A stretch of DNA of 64,000 nt, from contig SSBO01000012.1 in NCBI GenBank assembly GCA_005281725.1, positions 16,436,458-16,500,457 of the forward strand, written 5' to 3'. The stretch is from Wuchereria bancrofti (taxonomy: Eukaryota > Nematoda > Chromadorea > Rhabditida > Onchocercidae). The notes beneath the pieces are model-generated. The model did no database searches, was not told the origin of the DNA, and saw nothing but the letters and a program-made list of their open reading frames with translations. Numbering within the stretch: the stretch's first letter is position 1; the number at the start of each line of letters is the position of its first letter. Of the stretch, positions 62,876 to 64,000 are shown one piece after another. The position numbers and the translations under genes are program-made.

Positions 62876-64000
62876 TCAAATCATCATCTTCAAATTCAAA
62901 TCGCCAGTCTGCATACGTTTACATTTGGCCCGTCGATTTTTGAACCAGATTTTAACATTGTGCGTTGAAATTGGTGGATAACTTTGTCTATATTGACAGC
63001 TGTTCAGCGCTTCTGTATAATGGTCAATCTAAAGTTGTAAAAAGTTTATGCTGTCTAAGAATAATATTTACTGGTAAAATTATACTGAATTACAGAAGTG
63101 ATTTCGACGCAGAAAATGTCGAGGATTCTTATATTTCTGAGATCACTGTTTAAGTTGAAGTTGCTAAATATTTATATATTTTCAATTAGTCCTCTCTTCT
63201 TGAGGGAAAAATGCAATGCGCTTCAACTGCTTTTGATTTCGTAACTTAAAGATATGCAAAAGTGAGTGGAAAAAGCTACCCCTTTTCTAAACAATATAAT
63301 TAACAAATCACACACTAAAGTAACCTAATTTTGCTGAGAATTAGAGAAAAACAAATGTGTTCGAGGATATGATCTGCCGCCTATGCCGATGTTCTTAAAC
63401 TCGAAACGTATATCTAGAGTTTCCACAAATACTAATAACAAATCTAGCGTAAAGATTTACCTGGAGCCAAGTAGGATGTGGATTCTCTTCAAACCATTTT
63501 TCTAGAACTGGCAACTCCGTGAGTGGATCGAACATTAATCTTGATCGAGCAACTGTATTCGAGGGTGTCTGTGTTTGTTGTGGTTGTCCTGATATACCAT
63601 TACCATTTCCACTGCCATTGCTTGTTATTTGTTGATGTCCAACAGTGTCTCCACCGGTTGGTCTCGGCGATATTGACGCATGACCACCATTTAAATCAAA
63701 AGATATTTCCGGAGATGAAGTTGCAGAATCCTTCAAAAAATTAAGAAATACAGAAATATTGTTCTCTAATACAAAATATCCAATGGTACATAATGCTTAA
63801 AAAGGACGAAAAGTATTACTCAACAGAACGGGCTAATAAAAGATTTAAAATATTTTCTATGACTCTGAAAACCTGCAAGAATACCTGTTTCAATGCAGAA
63901 ACCTGATCAAAACCACAATCACTGGCGCTATGCACACTGACATCATCATTCGGTGTCGGCGATTCTGAGCCTCCTTCGATACGCTGAAAAGTTTTATTTG
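62876..64000 (-). CDS. dve-1: Atypical homeobox transcription factor, Dve (dve-1)-like, C-terminal part
   Basis: Three phase-0 exons: 63885-63983, 63461-63730 and 62876-63028 (TGA); the gene continues beyond the window. The first two encode a Ser/Gly/Gln-rich linker followed by [20 protein letters not shown] and PHPTWLQ. The last starts [15 protein letters not shown] and ends with the recognition helix [16 protein letters not shown], 13 more residues and the stop. The recognition helix has Lys at homeodomain position 50 (WFKN). Between helix 1 and helix 3 there are about ten residues more than the canonical 60-residue homeodomain. Both traits are known for Drosophila Defective proventriculus, whose C. 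elegans relative DVE-1 acts in the mitochondrial unfolded protein response. Orthology is inferred from these traits. The homeodomain sits at the very C-terminus. Confidence 0.75.

Noticed and set aside
1..64000. tRNA, rRNA, spliced-leader RNA, CRISPR arrays, bacterial (Wolbachia-type) insert
   Set aside because: No cloverleaf boxes with a paired acceptor stem, no rRNA-like conserved stretch, no regularly spaced repeats and no run of intronless bacterial-type coding sequence were seen by eye. A tRNAscan or BLAST run could still find something short.

Overview
The window looks like a nematode nuclear genome, most likely a parasitic nematode such as a filarial worm. It is AT-rich (by eye about two thirds A+T). 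Genes are split into many small exons by short GT-AG introns, and the recognisable proteins are animal ones. Species is not determined. Exon models below were built by hand from splice signals, phase continuity and family motifs; no search was run.

Left part (1-24419): a non-coding block of about 2 kb occurs three times (1-2844, 20004-22141, 22742-24419). Two of these share a base-perfect 1678-bp stretch and the third is a diverged copy, so uncollapsed haplotypes or a scaffolding error are likely. Single ambiguous bases (2845, 5783, 22741) and two 11-N gaps sit exactly at such duplications. Between the copies lie the 3' end of an hnRNP K-like gene (2980-3543, +), a Staufen homologue (6015-12987, +) with a duplicated 5' end (4819-5782), an unidentified + gene candidate (13622-16450) and an unidentified - gene candidate (16549-18650).

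Middle part (24420-34207): a + strand gene (25512-32048) encodes a protein of about 16 membrane spans built from four four-span modules, family not recognised. A small hypothetical - gene follows (33515-34207).

Right part (34534-64000): a run of - strand genes. From high to low coordinates these are a homeobox gene resembling Dve/dve-1 (62876 to beyond the window end), a casein-kinase-1-like gene that looks degenerate (55209-58272), an eight-exon gene tentatively NOL11-like (51724-54479), a hypothetical gene (49934-51424), another hypothetical gene (44986-48816) and a complete 25-exon TRAPPC9 homologue (34534-44848, 1255 residues in my model). A small + strand membrane-protein gene fragment (59450-60012) lies between the homeobox and kinase genes.

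Functionally the window mixes RNA binding and localisation (hnRNP K, Staufen), vesicle tethering (TRAPPC9), transcription (Dve-like) and possibly ribosome biogenesis. No pathway unites them, though the tightly spaced - strand genes could include a nematode operon. No rRNA, tRNA, CRISPR array or bacterial insert was seen.
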